Notes under the pieces: generated by a model
Seen by the model: the letters and a program-made list of their open reading frames with translations, nothing else
Databases searched by the model: none
Told to the model about the DNA's origin: nothing
Shown: in pieces, positions 45,591-56,303 of the stretch
Numbering within the stretch: position 1 is the first letter of the stretch
Layout: each line of letters starts with the position of its first letter
Assembly: GCA_033239125.1 (NCBI GenBank)
Contig: BSWB01000004.1
Coordinates: 143,166,926 to 143,230,925, forward strand
Source of the DNA: Fagopyrum homotropicum
Lineage: Eukaryota > Streptophyta > Magnoliopsida > Caryophyllales > Polygonaceae
DNA length: 64,000 nucleotides
Reading direction: 5' to 3'
Translations under genes and position numbers: made by a program

Positions 45591-46100
45591 TAAAATCCCC
45601 GGGTTAACAATCAAGCTTCCAATGAAGCGGAGTTAGACAAAGAAGAGAACACTAGAGAAAGATCTAAGGCGAAGCACTCAACTCATAACTCTCGAACTCT
45701 CTTTTCTCTCTATTGGAATCGCATCGGTGATGCTACATTGAGAGAAGAAGGGAAGTTCTTCTAGGTTGTATCTAGGACTCCAACGAAGCAGATAATAGAT
45801 AGTTAAATCCTAGGGTCGGAAACCCTATGCGGAGACGTAGGCTGTTAGAGCTGAACTTCGTAAACATATCGTGTGTCGATATTTTCATTTTCGCACTTTA
45901 TATCGTTTATATTGTGACTAACAACTTTCTGCGGGTTTCTAAGTCAAGATCTTGAGATTCACTTCAAGACCTTGAGAAACAGTTTTGTCACATATTACAA
46001 AGATCGACTTCAAGACCTTGAGATTCATTTCAAAGTCTAGATATCCGATATTGCGAAAAGTTCTCATACTCTATTCAAACCCCCTTTTTAGGATCTTTAT
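45591..46100 (+). repeat. copia LTR-like 3' portion
   Basis: It resembles the U5 end of a Maximus/SIRE-type LTR: a leader with CTCTCTTTTCTCTCTATTGG, the words TTCAAGACCTTGAGATTCA repeated three times (about 45945, 45975, 46011), and an ending CTATTCAAACCCCC at about 46073. No partner is found. It abuts the non-LTR fragment that follows. Confidence 0.4.
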
Positions 46101-46127
46101 CCTTATTCTATTCCCTACTTGGTTCTT

Positions 46128-46565
46128 CAATGGTGTTGGAGGGGAGCTCCGTCCGGCTTACATTCTTTTCTATAATTGGTTTCAGGGCAAAGACAGATGT
46201 GTCGACATCACCGATTCGTCCCCCTTCTCTTAATTTGCCCTTACTGGTTTCATCGCAGGTAAAGCTGTGAGGGTGACTGCTGAAAACAAAAGGAAGAAAT
46301 ATGTTGACATCTGTAGTTCCAAGAGGTATCACTTTCATCAATTCCTTTTTCACATTTGGTGACCTTAGAGATGATGTTGTGGAGCTCCTTAAAAGATTGA
46401 GCACATATGTTAAAGGCTTTCCCATGTATAGTAGGAGTACTTGTTATATTTGGTTATAACTGCTTTTACCATTCAAAAAGATGTGGGGTCCAACTTTTTT
46501 GTCGCCTACCATACAACTTCGTGTAATATGTTTTTCCTACATTCCTTTAATAATAATAATAATAA
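46128..46565 (+). pseudogene. non-LTR retroelement copy 4, C-terminal fragment
   Basis: Severely 5'-truncated: it begins at GGELRPAYILFYNWFQGKD and R-C-V-D-I-T, i.e. inside the restriction-like endonuclease signature. The D of R-P-A-D is replaced by Y. It continues through the A-V-R-V-T-A-E-N-K-R-K-K-Y segment in broken frames. The 3' tail is (TAA)n at about 46545-46566, matching the ATAATAATAA tail type of copies 1 and 2. Confidence 0.8.
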
Positions 46566-46566
46566 T

Positions 46567-47251
46567 ACATATAAAATAGAGTTTTTGTCTAATAAACGTC
46601 ATTCATTAATGACCCCTAAAATGAGTTATTATAATTAACATTATAAAAACTTTACACATACTAAAAAAACATTAAATGTATAAGATGTAATATTTATTGA
46701 TACGCTATAGCTTAGTAATTTTTGTATAAAAACAATGATAAAATGTGGAGATTTATATGAGAATAAAAGAAAATGTGGTTTGAAAATATAGATAATAAAT
46801 AAAAATTAAAGATAAATAAAATTTTATTTGTGAAAAGTATTAATAACACAAATTATGTTATTTTGTAATAAGTTTAGAATATTAAATAAAAAAGTATGAA
46901 GTAACATATTTTTAATTATTATAAGTGGTTATAAAAGTTGTTATAATTAATAAAAATAATTATACTTTCCATGTATCACACAAACTTGAAAACACTTTTA
47001 ATTTAAAAATGTCAAAATTCAACAAACAACAACAGCCGTAAAAACTATAAAATAATATATCCCATGCGTACTACTACTTTATATAATAAAGACAAATATA
47101 TAAATTCTACCTTTTATTTGACAAGATTAGGAACAAATTTCCTTACCTTCACATAACCATGCAAATCTTATTTTTATTTTTTTCTCCCTTCTAATAGTCT
47201 CCTTTTAGAGAGTAGCAATTTTCTCAATGAGATTCTTCTAATTTTTTTAAA
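46567..47251. other. no recognised feature
   Basis: Very AT-rich, no structure supported. Confidence 0.5.
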
Positions 47252-47577
47252 CGGCCAATTTTAATAACTAGACTTTTTTGAAAAAGTATAGCAGTTATTA
47301 GACTTTTTAATGTTTCAATTAAGTAAAGGGCAAATTTGGTTAGTAGGATATTTAGAGAAATAGTGATAGTAAGTAGGTTTTTTTGTTTTTCAATTAAGTA
47401 AATATACCCCTCTTATTTTTTTTTACCATCAAACCTTCTCCATCCTCTTGTTTTCTTCTTTCTTTCGAATGCTTTTTAAAAACTGAATTTCTTTTTTTTT
47501 TATTTTCTTTTATTAATTTTTTTTGTCTTTTTTATTTTCTTTATTTTTTTTTATTTTCTAGAATGAAGAATTTTTTC

Positions 47578-47885
47578 ACACACCGGAATTATCACATACC
47601 GAAATTATCACATACCAGAATTTCTACATACCGGAATTTCACATACCGGAATTTTCACATACCGGACCGGAATTTTACATACCGGAATTATCACATACCG
47701 GAATTATCACATACCGGAATTTTCACATACCATAATTTTCATATACCGGAATTTCACATACCGGATTTTCACATACCAGATTTTCACATACCGAAATTAT
47801 CACATACCGGATTTTCACATACCGGAATTTCACATACCAGAATTTCACATACCGGACATTTACGTACCGAAATTTACATACCGGA
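47578..47885 (+). repeat. 15 bp minisatellite (TCACATACCGGAATT)n
   Basis: About twenty degenerate units. The frame at 47563-47889 translates it as a S-H-T-G-I / Y-H-I-P-E-F-type repeat peptide. There is no other coding evidence, so I treat it as non-coding. Confidence 0.9.
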
Positions 47886-48205
47886 ATGAATTTTTAATTG
47901 TCTAATATTTAATTTTGCATATTGTAGGGGGCTTGTTGTAATTTTGCAATTTTTTTTATTGTAATTTGCGTATATGATGACGGTTTGCAAAAATGGGTCC
48001 ATCACCGTCTCTTTTGGTTTCCAAAAGACTTGTTCTTTTTCCCAGTTGACAATGACAAATTGACAAGACGTGGAGGAGTTGAGCATTATTTGAGTGGAGA
48101 ATTATATTTTAAAATTGTCTCAAAATAACAGTATTATGTAAACAAAAATAAATAGCGGACGGAAAGCACAAGGATCAAGTGTTGATTGTGCCGCTAGTTT
48201 TAATT

Positions 48206-48358
48206 CAGAAATTTCTGGAATGAAATTTCTGGTATGAACTTTTCGTATGAAATTTCTGGTATGAAAAATTCTGGTATGAACTTTTCGTATGATAATTTCT
48301 TGTATGAAATTTCTGGTATGAAAATTCTGGTATGAGAATTTTTGGTATGAGAAATTCA
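48206..48358 (-). repeat. inverted minisatellite array (TCATACCAGAAATT)n
   Basis: Read on the minus strand, the unit is a diverged form of the one at 47578-47885 (ATACC-R-GAATT core). The two arrays therefore face each other about 320 bp apart inside element B. Confidence 0.85.
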
Positions 48359-48991
48359 GTCCAGAAAATAAAAAAGAAAATAAAAAATAAATAAGAAAAG
48401 GCAAGAAAAATAATGAAAGAAAACAAATTCAGTAATTAAAAATTAAAAATTATACTTATATAACAAATAACAAACATCATTTATTATTTCTTTCTAATAG
48501 AAGGGTTAATAATTTTTACCTACTATTAAATGAAAGTGGTAAAAAATTTGGGGTACATTTTCTTAAACAAAAACTAAAAAAAACCTAGTATGTCAAATTC
48601 TCCCTTAAGTAAATATACACCAACCTTTTGTATTTATTCTCAAACTCTACACACTCTTTTCTCAAGGGATACATTTACTAAACACAAAACTAAAAAAAAA
48701 CCTAATAAACCAAATTATTTCCTTTTAAAACACGACCAACTTCTAATTTAATGATTTTTTTAAGTCGACCTCCATACTTAGACTGATATTTGGATGGTTT
48801 CCAATATGACACTTTTTTAATTTGGAAAATTTTAGAGGATGATCCTATATTTTAACTTTACTTATTATGTCTAAATAAAGTTTATTTTTTTAATCGAGCC
48901 CTCAAGCTTTTTAATTTTTTTGGAGAATACGCCTCTCTGTCATCGACAATTTAACTTTTTGAGGGAAAAAAGGTCAGTATAATTTAGAAAC

Positions 48992-49167
48992 AATTTGGTT
49001 TACTAGGTTTTTTTTAGTTTTGTGTTTAGTAAATTACCCCTTGAGAGAAGAGTGTGTAGAGTTTGAGAATAAATACAAAATGTTTGGGTATATTTTCTTA
49101 ATTGAAACATTAAAAAGCCTAGTTACTACTCTAGTTTGTTAAAAAGGCCTAGTTACCAAAATTGCCC
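48992..49167. mobile_element. Mutator-like MITE C (176 bp), 9 bp TSD
   Basis: TTTAGAAAC precedes (48983-48991) and follows (49168-49176) the element, and the identity continues for a few more bases. The right end from the other strand is GGGCAATTTTGGTAACTAGG; the left end AATTTGGTTTACTAGG lacks the GGGC. About 110 bp of its interior is an inverted copy of 48614-48725. Confidence 0.75.
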
Positions 49168-49176
49168 TTTAGAAAC

Positions 49177-50239
49177 AATTTATTCGATGTTTGATTATTT
49201 TTTTTCCTTCAAATATTAATAAAAAATAAGTTATGAATATTAGGAGAACATAGGGGAAAAAATTGTAAATTTTAAGGAGATTATCTATAAAAAAATCCTT
49301 TAACATAATTCGAAAGTTAAAAGTACATAAATATTATCTAAAAGTTTTCTCCTACCAAGTTTAATAAGAAATTATTTTCTACAATTAGGAAGATTTATTC
49401 ATTTTCGAGTCTTATCCTCATGCACAAAAGAAGGCACGTTCATTTCCTAGCCTCTATCTTCTTTGGACAATTCCTTACGGATGATCTCTCTCTTCCATTC
49501 AAAATACATAACATCCTTGTATTCTTTCTTTCCTACAAAAAAGTAGTTAGAGTTAGCATGACTGCAAAGTTGTCCATTGGTCAAAGAGATCTCTTTATCA
49601 TGATCATCCTTCTCATCTTCCATTATTTTTATAGCATCACCAATTTTAAGTATATTCCCTTCAAAAACTTCTCCAAATTTGGGCCTAATATATAAGGTCG
49701 ATAGGCTACTCGTATCGTCAATTGATAATTTGGTGGAACTTCATTGAGCTCATGTGTTGGGCTAGCACCTTGTGCTCGTAAATTTAATCGGATGTTGGGA
49801 AATCTTGAATTTGTCGCTTCACTATTTAACACCCGAGTCTCGATGTCTAATCAATAAGTTTGGGATCCCAAGATGACACGCATATAGGGTTATTATATGA
49901 GCAGAACATTGACATGCATGCTCAAGCTTGACTCATTTAGAAAATGAATGAGCGTGAGACGAATAGTTCGGCTAATATACCAATCCTATGGTATTATTTT
50001 AGTCAAACGAGTCTGATATTGGCATACTTAAGCTCGACTCTTCGTATAAACGTGCGAGCCTAAAAGTGAACGAGTTTGAACCGAAGTTTTTTTTTTTAAA
50101 CCAAATCATCGTTATGTATAACAACCCTATCCACGTATGTATCGAGGGAGCATAGTCGCCCCGACGTGTACTTCTTTTACTCTATTTAGACCCTTGTTGT
50201 ATGTTTGGCCCTAGCTAGTATACTAGGATTTATAAAAGT

Positions 50240-50241
<2 letters not shown>
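49177..50241. other. no recognised feature
   Basis: AT-rich. A stretch at about 49905-50090 has scattered GCTCAAGCTTGACTC / AAGCTCGACTCTTCG words that could be an old MITE. No ends are visible. Confidence 0.35.

Positions 50242-50316
<75 letters not shown>
50242..50316. repeat. (TA)n microsatellite, ~75 bp
   Basis: About 37 uninterrupted TA units. Confidence 0.95.
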
Positions 50317-50318
<2 letters not shown>

Positions 50319-50438
50319 GAATATTTAATATCCTCAATGAAACAAAATTTTTGTGTGCCCTGTAGATATAACTAATATTCTATTAGTAAATCACATAAAT
50401 GTATTTCCTTATTCATAAAATTTTAAATCAAGCATTTA

Positions 50439-50724
50439 GGGCTCGTTTGGTTCCTACTCCGGAAACGGAATGACAACGAATTTAGTACAAATGTATTTCC
50501 TTATTCATAAAATTTTATGGAATGATTCCTTGTGGTTTAATGCAAAATACACTTACTTTCCCACATTTTGTTACCCTATAGGGTATCAAAAGTAATCAAA
50601 CTCTACTCCAATTACTTCAAACCACAAGGAATGATTCCAAAAGTTTTCTTGAACAAGGGTATACATATGGACTAGATTCGTTTCCATTCCGTTTCCGATT
50701 GCGGAGTTAAAACCAAACGGGCCC
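50439..50724. mobile_element. Tourist-like MITE (286 bp) with TTA TSD
   Basis: The ends GGGCTCGTTTGGTTC and (other strand) GGGCCCGTTTGGTTT are flanked on both sides by TTA (50436-50438, 50725-50727). The inverted repeats extend inward (CCGGAAACGGAATG against its complement) and an inner pair AATGATTCCTTGTGGTTT / AAACCACAAGGAATGATT makes it nearly a full hairpin. It is non-coding. Confidence 0.9.
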
Positions 50725-50727
50725 TTA

Positions 50728-51424
50728 TACTATAAATTCTGTATAAAGTTTAGAAAACAAGGGTATAGTAGTTTAAACTTGCACCTATATAAAAGAAACT
50801 GAATTATTCAATTTTAACATGACTATTATGAGGCGATCAAGTCGTGAATTTTTTTTGTTGGTTTTGTTTTTGACTTTAGGATTGGACTAAATGTATTGTT
50901 TATCCCGTCGGACGATGTTAAAAATTTAATGCTACGTGATGTAAGGGTTTTGGCTATCACCGGTGATTAACATTTAGATTGTTTTATATATGAATAAAAA
51001 GTGAGGTTAGATGAGCGAAGTGTACCGGATCTCCTTTCCATAAAAAAAAAATGATTAACCTCCGAAATTCTTTATAATCTAGTACTCCTTGTTCTCAATA
51101 ATTGGTATTAGAGAATAAATAACACATATTAAGAAAAATATAAGCAAAAATTGTATTATTTATTTATGCACAAATTTCAAATTTTTATAAAAATAATGGT
51201 TGAATGTGAAGAGTTATGTGAGATTAGAGAAATTAATGTTTTGAAAATACATATAATAAATGAAAAGTAGATAAAAAAAAAAACTTTGTAGAAAGGTCTG
51301 GTTTGGAGCGGGGAGTACCCTATCCATCTCCATCCTCGTTTAGTTAATATTCTCATCCTTGTTCGGTACTGAAAATTTTCCATGTTCTCGTCGGATGTTC
51401 GTGCCCATTAGGGAATCCCAGTTT
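50728..51424. other. no recognised feature
   Basis: AT-rich. No coding or repeat structure supported up to the LTR start. Confidence 0.4.
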
Positions 51425-51980
51425 TGTAACACCCCAAGTTCTGGGAACTCGAAGCGTTACGGGCTAGAACTTCACAATGGGTCCCGACCCTCAAAGTAGC
51501 AACGACAAAATGAATTTTACAACAAGGCACAACCGAATGAAAACCAAAACTCAATATAAAACTAAAGGTTTAAACAAAAGGAAGCGTAAAAGACTCGCAG
51601 TCGAGTTCAAAACAAAAAGAAAAACAACAACAGAAACATAAACCTAATCCCGTCCTATAATGTACGGGAACCCCGCTTGTCCACACCATCCGGATCACTC
51701 AGCAACATCCTGAACCTGTGGAACATCTACAACATCGGTATAAACCGTTAGCTAACACAACAGCCGGTCATCATCTTTCATTTGGTTATCCAATTACTAA
51801 TTCAACTTATGGTTATAACACGAGTATCGCTACGATCTCTCTCGTCCCCTTTCACCAACATGAATAGAATGTATGCATCTTTCTGTCACCTGCTGGACTG
51901 GTCGCGAGAGCACCTCCCAGTTTCCCCATTCTGAACTGGATAGGCGGTAACCGCCCGATTATAATACACTTGGGCCAATT
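51425..51980 (-). repeat. chromovirus LTR fragment (outer)
   Basis: It begins TGTAACACCCCAAGTTCT on the plus strand, i.e. it is the 3' end of a minus-strand LTR. It tracks the first ~600 bp of the LTR at 51981 closely (ACGGGCTAG, GCGTAAAAGACTCGCAG, CCCGTCCTATAATGTACGGG), but breaks off after TTATAATACACTTGGGC, where the second LTR starts. A short internal stretch present in the complete LTR (about 52320-52380) is missing here. Confidence 0.8.
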
Positions 51981-53018
51981 TGTAACACCCCAAGTTCTAG
52001 GAACTCGAAGCGCTACGGGCTAGGACCGCACAATGGGTCCCGACCCTCAGAGTAGCAACAACAAACGGATCTTACAACAAGACACAAACGAAAGAAAACC
52101 AAAACTCAATATAAAACCAAATGTTTAAACAAAAGAAAGCGTAAAAGACTCGCAGCCGAGTTCAAAACAAAAGGGAAGCAACAAAAGAAACATAAACCCG
52201 ATCCCGTCCTATAATGTACGGGAACCCCAGCTGACCACACCATCCGGATCACTCAACAACATCCTGAACATGCGGAACAACTACAACGACGGTATAAACC
52301 GTTAGCTAACATCCTAGGTATAAGCAAGAGTGTAAAGGCACAAACACACATAAGGTAAGATAAACATATAGCATGCTTGCACTCAACCGATGATTATCTT
52401 TCATTAAGGTTATCCATTACTAATTCAACTTCTTTTGTCACATGAGAATCTCCCAAAACTCGCCTCCGCTTCCGTCTACCAATAGGAATAGATCAGTACT
52501 ATCCGTTACCTACGGGTCTGGGTTGCAAGAGCACATTCTAGTTTCCTAGAGAACTAGACAAGTGGTCACCGCCCGGTTATAATACACTTGGGCTAGTTAA
52601 GGTTATCAAAGGGTGAATCCTATTTCCAATTATTCGTTATAAACATGATAGCAACACAACTAAGCCAATACAATCCAACTAATAGACGGAATGAAGCTAA
52701 GTAAGTCCAAGGGACTTACCTCACACGAAGGTAACACAAGAGATCAACGAATAACTCAGAAAATACTCAAGGAAGCTCAGTTTCCCTCAGGAAAGGAGCA
52801 ACGAAAGCCTGTACGAACAAGCAACACGGATCAAGAACGAAACGGTTGCTAGAAGTCTATGACTTCTAGTCTCAAAGATCTCTAAGAGATCAACACATGC
52901 TAAGGGCTCAACCTTAGTCTTACAACAACTCAGGGGAACAAGGAACAACCATAAGGAACCAAGGAAGGAACGAGGAAAGGAAGGAAGGAAGCAACTCACC
53001 AAAGACGGGAACTAATGC

Positions 53019-53097
53019 AGAGAAACCGCAGGTGCGGTTAGACAGATGCGCAGGGGCGGCTGAACAGAGGCGCAGGGGCGGCTCTGTGCAGGGGCGG
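53019..53097. repeat. cluster of GCAGGGGCGG words and a hairpin
   Basis: AACCGC-AGGT-GCGGTT (53024-53039) is a 6 bp hairpin with a 4-base loop. GCAGGGGCGG then follows three times (GGGGCGG at 53053, 53075 and 53091). These look like GC boxes; in an LTR they could be promoter elements or structured RNA. Confidence 0.7.
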
Positions 53098-53618
53098 CGG
53101 CGTGACAGAAAGTGCTGTCGGCTTTCTTCTTCGATAGAACTCACAGCAGGGGCAAGCAAAGCTCGAACCTTTGGTTCCAACACGTCGAGGCTCCACTCCA
53201 GAGAGCCTGAGAACAACGAAGGGTCAATAACGGAACACTACACAAGAATCAAGGCTCATGCTTGATCCTTGGAGAAGAAGGAAAGAGAAGAACGAAAGGA
53301 AGAAACCAAAACAGAAGGGAAGGCATGCAACGCTAAAGGAAGGTAAGGAGGAATCAGAAAAGATGTACTTACATGTTCAGCGGGATTGCAGGAAGCAAGG
53401 ACGGCTGCAACTCTCTAGGGTTGAAGAAGATAATAGCAAGGCACGGGAAAAAGGGGAGAAAGAAGAGAATATATAGGGAGGGTTGGAACGCTAGACGGGA
53501 AGGGCGTGTAGGGTTAGAAAGAAAACAAGGAAACCGGCCCATACGATAGAATATTGGATATTCTATCTATGGAAGGAAGATAAAACGACGAAAACAGATC
53601 GGTGCGATTTGTCGCACG

Positions 53619-53680
53619 ATCCGCAGGGGCGGATCTCACATCCGCAGGGGCGACCCTCTTCACCGCAGGGGCGGTGAAGG
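53619..53680. repeat. two AGGG-loop hairpins in the LTR
   Basis: GATCCGC-AGGG-GCGGATC (53619-53636) and CTTCACCGC-AGGG-GCGGTGAAG (53659-53680) share the inner stem and loop but have different, still complementary, outer arms. A third, decayed copy (CCGCAGGGGCGA) lies between them. Confidence 0.85.
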
Positions 53681-53699
53681 CAAAGCCTAGGATCTTACA

Positions 53700-53843
53700 T
53701 CAGATCCTCCTAAAAAGAAGTTTCGTCCCGAAACTTGCAAAAGCTCACAAGCACAACACAAACAGAACTGAACTCATATATTCCCACTCGGGGCACGTAA
53801 CTCAAACGTCACACAAAAGCGTAAGCAACACAACAAGAGGAGC
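53700..53843 (-). pseudogene. chromovirus pol 3' extremity and polypurine tract
   Basis: The minus strand reads C-K-F-R-D-E-T-S-F just before the LTR (the alternative frame gives VSGRNFF), followed by the purine tract. This G-x-R/F-R-D-E ending is usual in plant chromoviruses. It is cut off from the rest of pol by the inverted Athila-like LTR on its right. Confidence 0.6.
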
Positions 53844-55435
53844 AAAAGGAGCTATGGAGTCATTGGAGCTACATTCAAGAACATAAGGAACCATCCAGGA
53901 AGCATAGCCATGGATTAAGATTCACTTTGGACCAGTTTTGAGAGATTTCACATTCAGTTATGACTCACCTCGGTTGACCAGAGATTCATCTCGACCGAGG
54001 TGATCCAGAGACGCCGACTCGACCGAGGCGAACACCTAGGACGCGGCGAGAATATTTTATTCTTGGCTGAGATCTTTTATCTTTGGAAGGTGATCTTATA
54101 TTTTTGGGCTTGGCTCTTGAAAGGAAGAAGATCTTATATTTTACCTATTTTTATGGGAGAAGATCTTTCTAAGATATTTTATCTTTGGAGGGTTATTTTC
54201 CTATAAAAAGGGTTGGATTTCCACAAATCCAACATCTCGCATAGATCCGCGATCATATCATATACATCCCGCTTACACCGATCAGGGTTTATAGCACGCA
54301 GCAGCCATACTCCAGTTGGGAGTTTCGAAGAACCTTTTTGAAGGTTGAAGGAAGATTGAAGATCATAGCTTTTATAGCTTTTTGGAGGGTTTTGTAAGAT
54401 TGTCTTTAATTCCCTTCCTTGTTGTCTTGTCTTGTTGGATTTATATCCAAGGAACGCTTTTGTTGTGATATTTGATTCAGTTATTGAAGTCTTTTCCATT
54501 AAATTCTTCTTGTTCAAATATTCACCTTCTTCCTATATATTTAATACTTTCATAATGATGATGAGTGGCTAATTTCCTTGTGTGATTCTAGGGTGATTGG
54601 CTGAAGGTTATGGGAAAAACAATGATAGAATAGTCTTAGATTCCAGTAGGACCCTGAAAGTTCGAGTCTTTAACCTTAACCCTAAGCATCTCGCTCAGTC
54701 GATGAACATCTCGGCCGGGGTGGAATTCGGCTGACCGAGGTGACTTATCTGATCCTAAAACTGAGAGTTAAGTGTTAGAGTTTGCCAAATCCTATTCTTA
54801 TTACACCTTTCCTGGTTCAAAGCAAGCTTAGGATGAGACTTACCCGGTAATTCCTTAGTTTGTATACCAATGATCATAAGTGTAGGTAATAAAGGTTTAT
54901 CCTTTATTGGGGTTTGAGTGTGCTTCCATCCCATCTTTGTGAGTTAGCCTGAGACTTACCCGGTAAAGGTTGATTCTATTCCCTTAGATGATGTGTTAGT
55001 TTGAGGTTATAGTTCTTTATCTTCATTCCTCGAGACTTACCCGGTAATAGGAGTTAAGGTTTAGGATTAGTGAGTAGTGAGACTTACCCGGTGATCTACT
55101 CCACTTTAGTAACACCTTCCCCTTGCAAAAATCTCAGCTTTGTCCGCTTATCTTTAGATCTTGAGTTGGAACCACAACTAGACGCTTTAATCCCTAGAAT
55201 TGCATGTTTGCTTTATTGACTTCTTATTCATCTTTGATTGTGTTAATTGCTCTTGTGGTTAGTATTCACGAAGCTTACCGTTATCGACTTTGTTTCACCG
55301 AGTCCCTGTGATCGACCCCTGGAATTTCTTGCTTTTTACTACGATTGACCCGTACACTGCGGGTTCGCATCCTTGTTTTAAGCTTAAGTCTAGGGTTATA
55401 AATTTAAAGCTTGCACACACCGTTTGGAGCGAACA
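53844..55435 (+). repeat. Athila-like LTR unit X0, inverted copy
   Basis: It is the reverse complement of the first ~1.57 kb of the unit at 56304. It ends CGTTTGGAGCGAACA at 55435 (a CA end), while its left edge near 53844 is diverged and lacks a clean TG. It has four spaced copies of GAGACTTACCCGGTAA (54835, 54951, 55032, 55079). It interrupts the chromovirus pol end, probably as a solo or truncated LTR. No matching 5 bp duplication was found. Confidence 0.8.
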
Positions 55436-56303
55436 TAGTTCCTCTGGATACTATCCTCTGTCTCCCAAGTCGCCTCATCGGCTTCTCACATCGACCACTG
55501 TATCTTCATCATCGGTAAGTCCTTCGAACGCAAGCGCCTCATACTACGCTCTAAGACAGCCACCGGGTGCTCTACAAACGTGTGGTTTGGCTCGATCACT
55601 AGATCCTCATGATTGACGATGTGTCTCGGGTCAGGAATGTACTTCCGTAGGTGAGACACATGGAAAACTGGGTGAACACCCTCGAGTCTCGGTGGCAACG
55701 CAAGTCTGTATGCTGCCTCTCCAACTCGCTAAAAAATCTCGAACAGTCCAACATATCTGGGACTCAACTTCCCCTTGACACCAAAACGTCTGTCGCCTCG
55801 TTTCGGGGATACTCTCAACCAAACCTAAGCTCCAACTCTGAACTCTAGAGGTTTGCGCCTCTTATTTGCATAGGATTTCTGGCGACTCTGCACTGCTAAC
55901 ATCCGCTCGCGGATCACTGCTACACGAGCCATGTCATCCTGTATCTTCTCAGGTGCTACCCCGCTAGCACTACTAGGCTCATCCCAACATAGCGGTGTAT
56001 GGCATCTTTGTCCATATAAAGCCTCATAAGGAGCCATCCTGATCGATGCGTGCCAACTGTTGTTGTACGAAAACTCCACTAAGGGAAGGTGATCTGGCCA
56101 CACATGTCCCCAGTCTAACACGCAGGCTCGTAACATGTCCTCCAAAGTCTGGATGGTCCGCTCAGACTGACCATCGGTCTGAGGATGATAAGCTGTCGTG
56201 AACTGTAGACTCGTACCTAAGGTGGCATGAACTTGCTGCCAGAACCTCGAAGTGAACTGTTCGTCTCTATCGGAGACTATGGTCCTAGGTACTTCATGAA
56301 GTC
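55436..56303 (-). pseudogene. chromovirus integrase and chromodomain fragment
   Basis: Reading leftward from 56303: EVPRTIVSDRDEQFTSRFWQ (integrase core, second Asp), F-T-T-A-Y-H-P-Q-T-D-G-Q-S-E-R-T (its Glu), L-V-E-F-S-Y-N-N-S-W-H-A-S-I and Y-G-Q-R-C-H-T-P-L, then (from about 55700) HPVFHVSHLRKYIPD and a chromodomain-like stretch ending I-Q-W-S...E-A-T-W-E-T-E-D-S near 55450. The first integrase Asp and everything upstream are missing because unit X1 begins at 56304. Some stops are present. It belongs with the 53700-53843 piece and the LTR to its left. Chromodomains direct such elements to heterochromatin. Confidence 0.85.

Larger units (their letters stand above)
47328..48604. mobile_element. 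Mutator-like element B (1277 bp), 9 bp TSD
   Basis: TTAAGTAAA lies exactly on both sides (47319-47327 and 48605-48613). The ends are GGGCAAATTTGGTTAGTAGG and (other strand) GGGAGAATTTGACATACTAGG. The inner sequence near each end has matching TTTTTTTGTTTTTCAATTAAG / TTAGTTTTTGTTTAAGAAAA words followed by A-T-A/G-T-A-C-C-C-C. It contains two minisatellite arrays in opposite orientation. No transposase is encoded. Confidence 0.85.
47252..48735. mobile_element. Mutator-like element A (outer, interrupted)
   Basis: The left end GGCCAATTTTAATAACTAG begins at about 47252-47255 and the sequence is interrupted at 47327/48605 by element B. It resumes with TATACACCAACCTTTTGT and ends near 48730 with AACCTAATAAACCAAATT. 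Joined across B, it matches the layout of the 48992-49167 element, whose other-strand sequence reads ...AATTAAGAAAATATACCC. A candidate 9 bp target pair TTTTTAAAC / TTTTAAAAC has one mismatch. Confidence 0.65.
51981..53699 (-). repeat. chromovirus 3' LTR (1719 bp)
   Basis: On the minus strand it starts TGTAAGATCCTAGGC directly after a purine tract (AGGAGGATCTGA at 53700-53711) and ends CTTGGGGTGTTACA. The TG...CA ends and the position just downstream of the pol end identify it as the 3' LTR of the minus-strand chromovirus. It holds several hairpins with a constant CCGC-AGGG-GCGG core. Confidence 0.85.

Noticed and set aside
47563..47889. 108-codon ORF with H-I-P repeats as a repeat protein gene
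   Set aside because: It is a translation of a 15 bp minisatellite (a multiple of three, hence open) inside a transposon; no promoter or intron evidence.
47578..48358. CRISPR-like array
   Set aside because: Units are contiguous, degenerate and without unique spacers, in plant nuclear DNA.
53032..53265. Open frames across the GC-rich LTR segment (both strands)
   Set aside because: They come from the GCAGGGGCGG repeats inside an LTR; no protein family.
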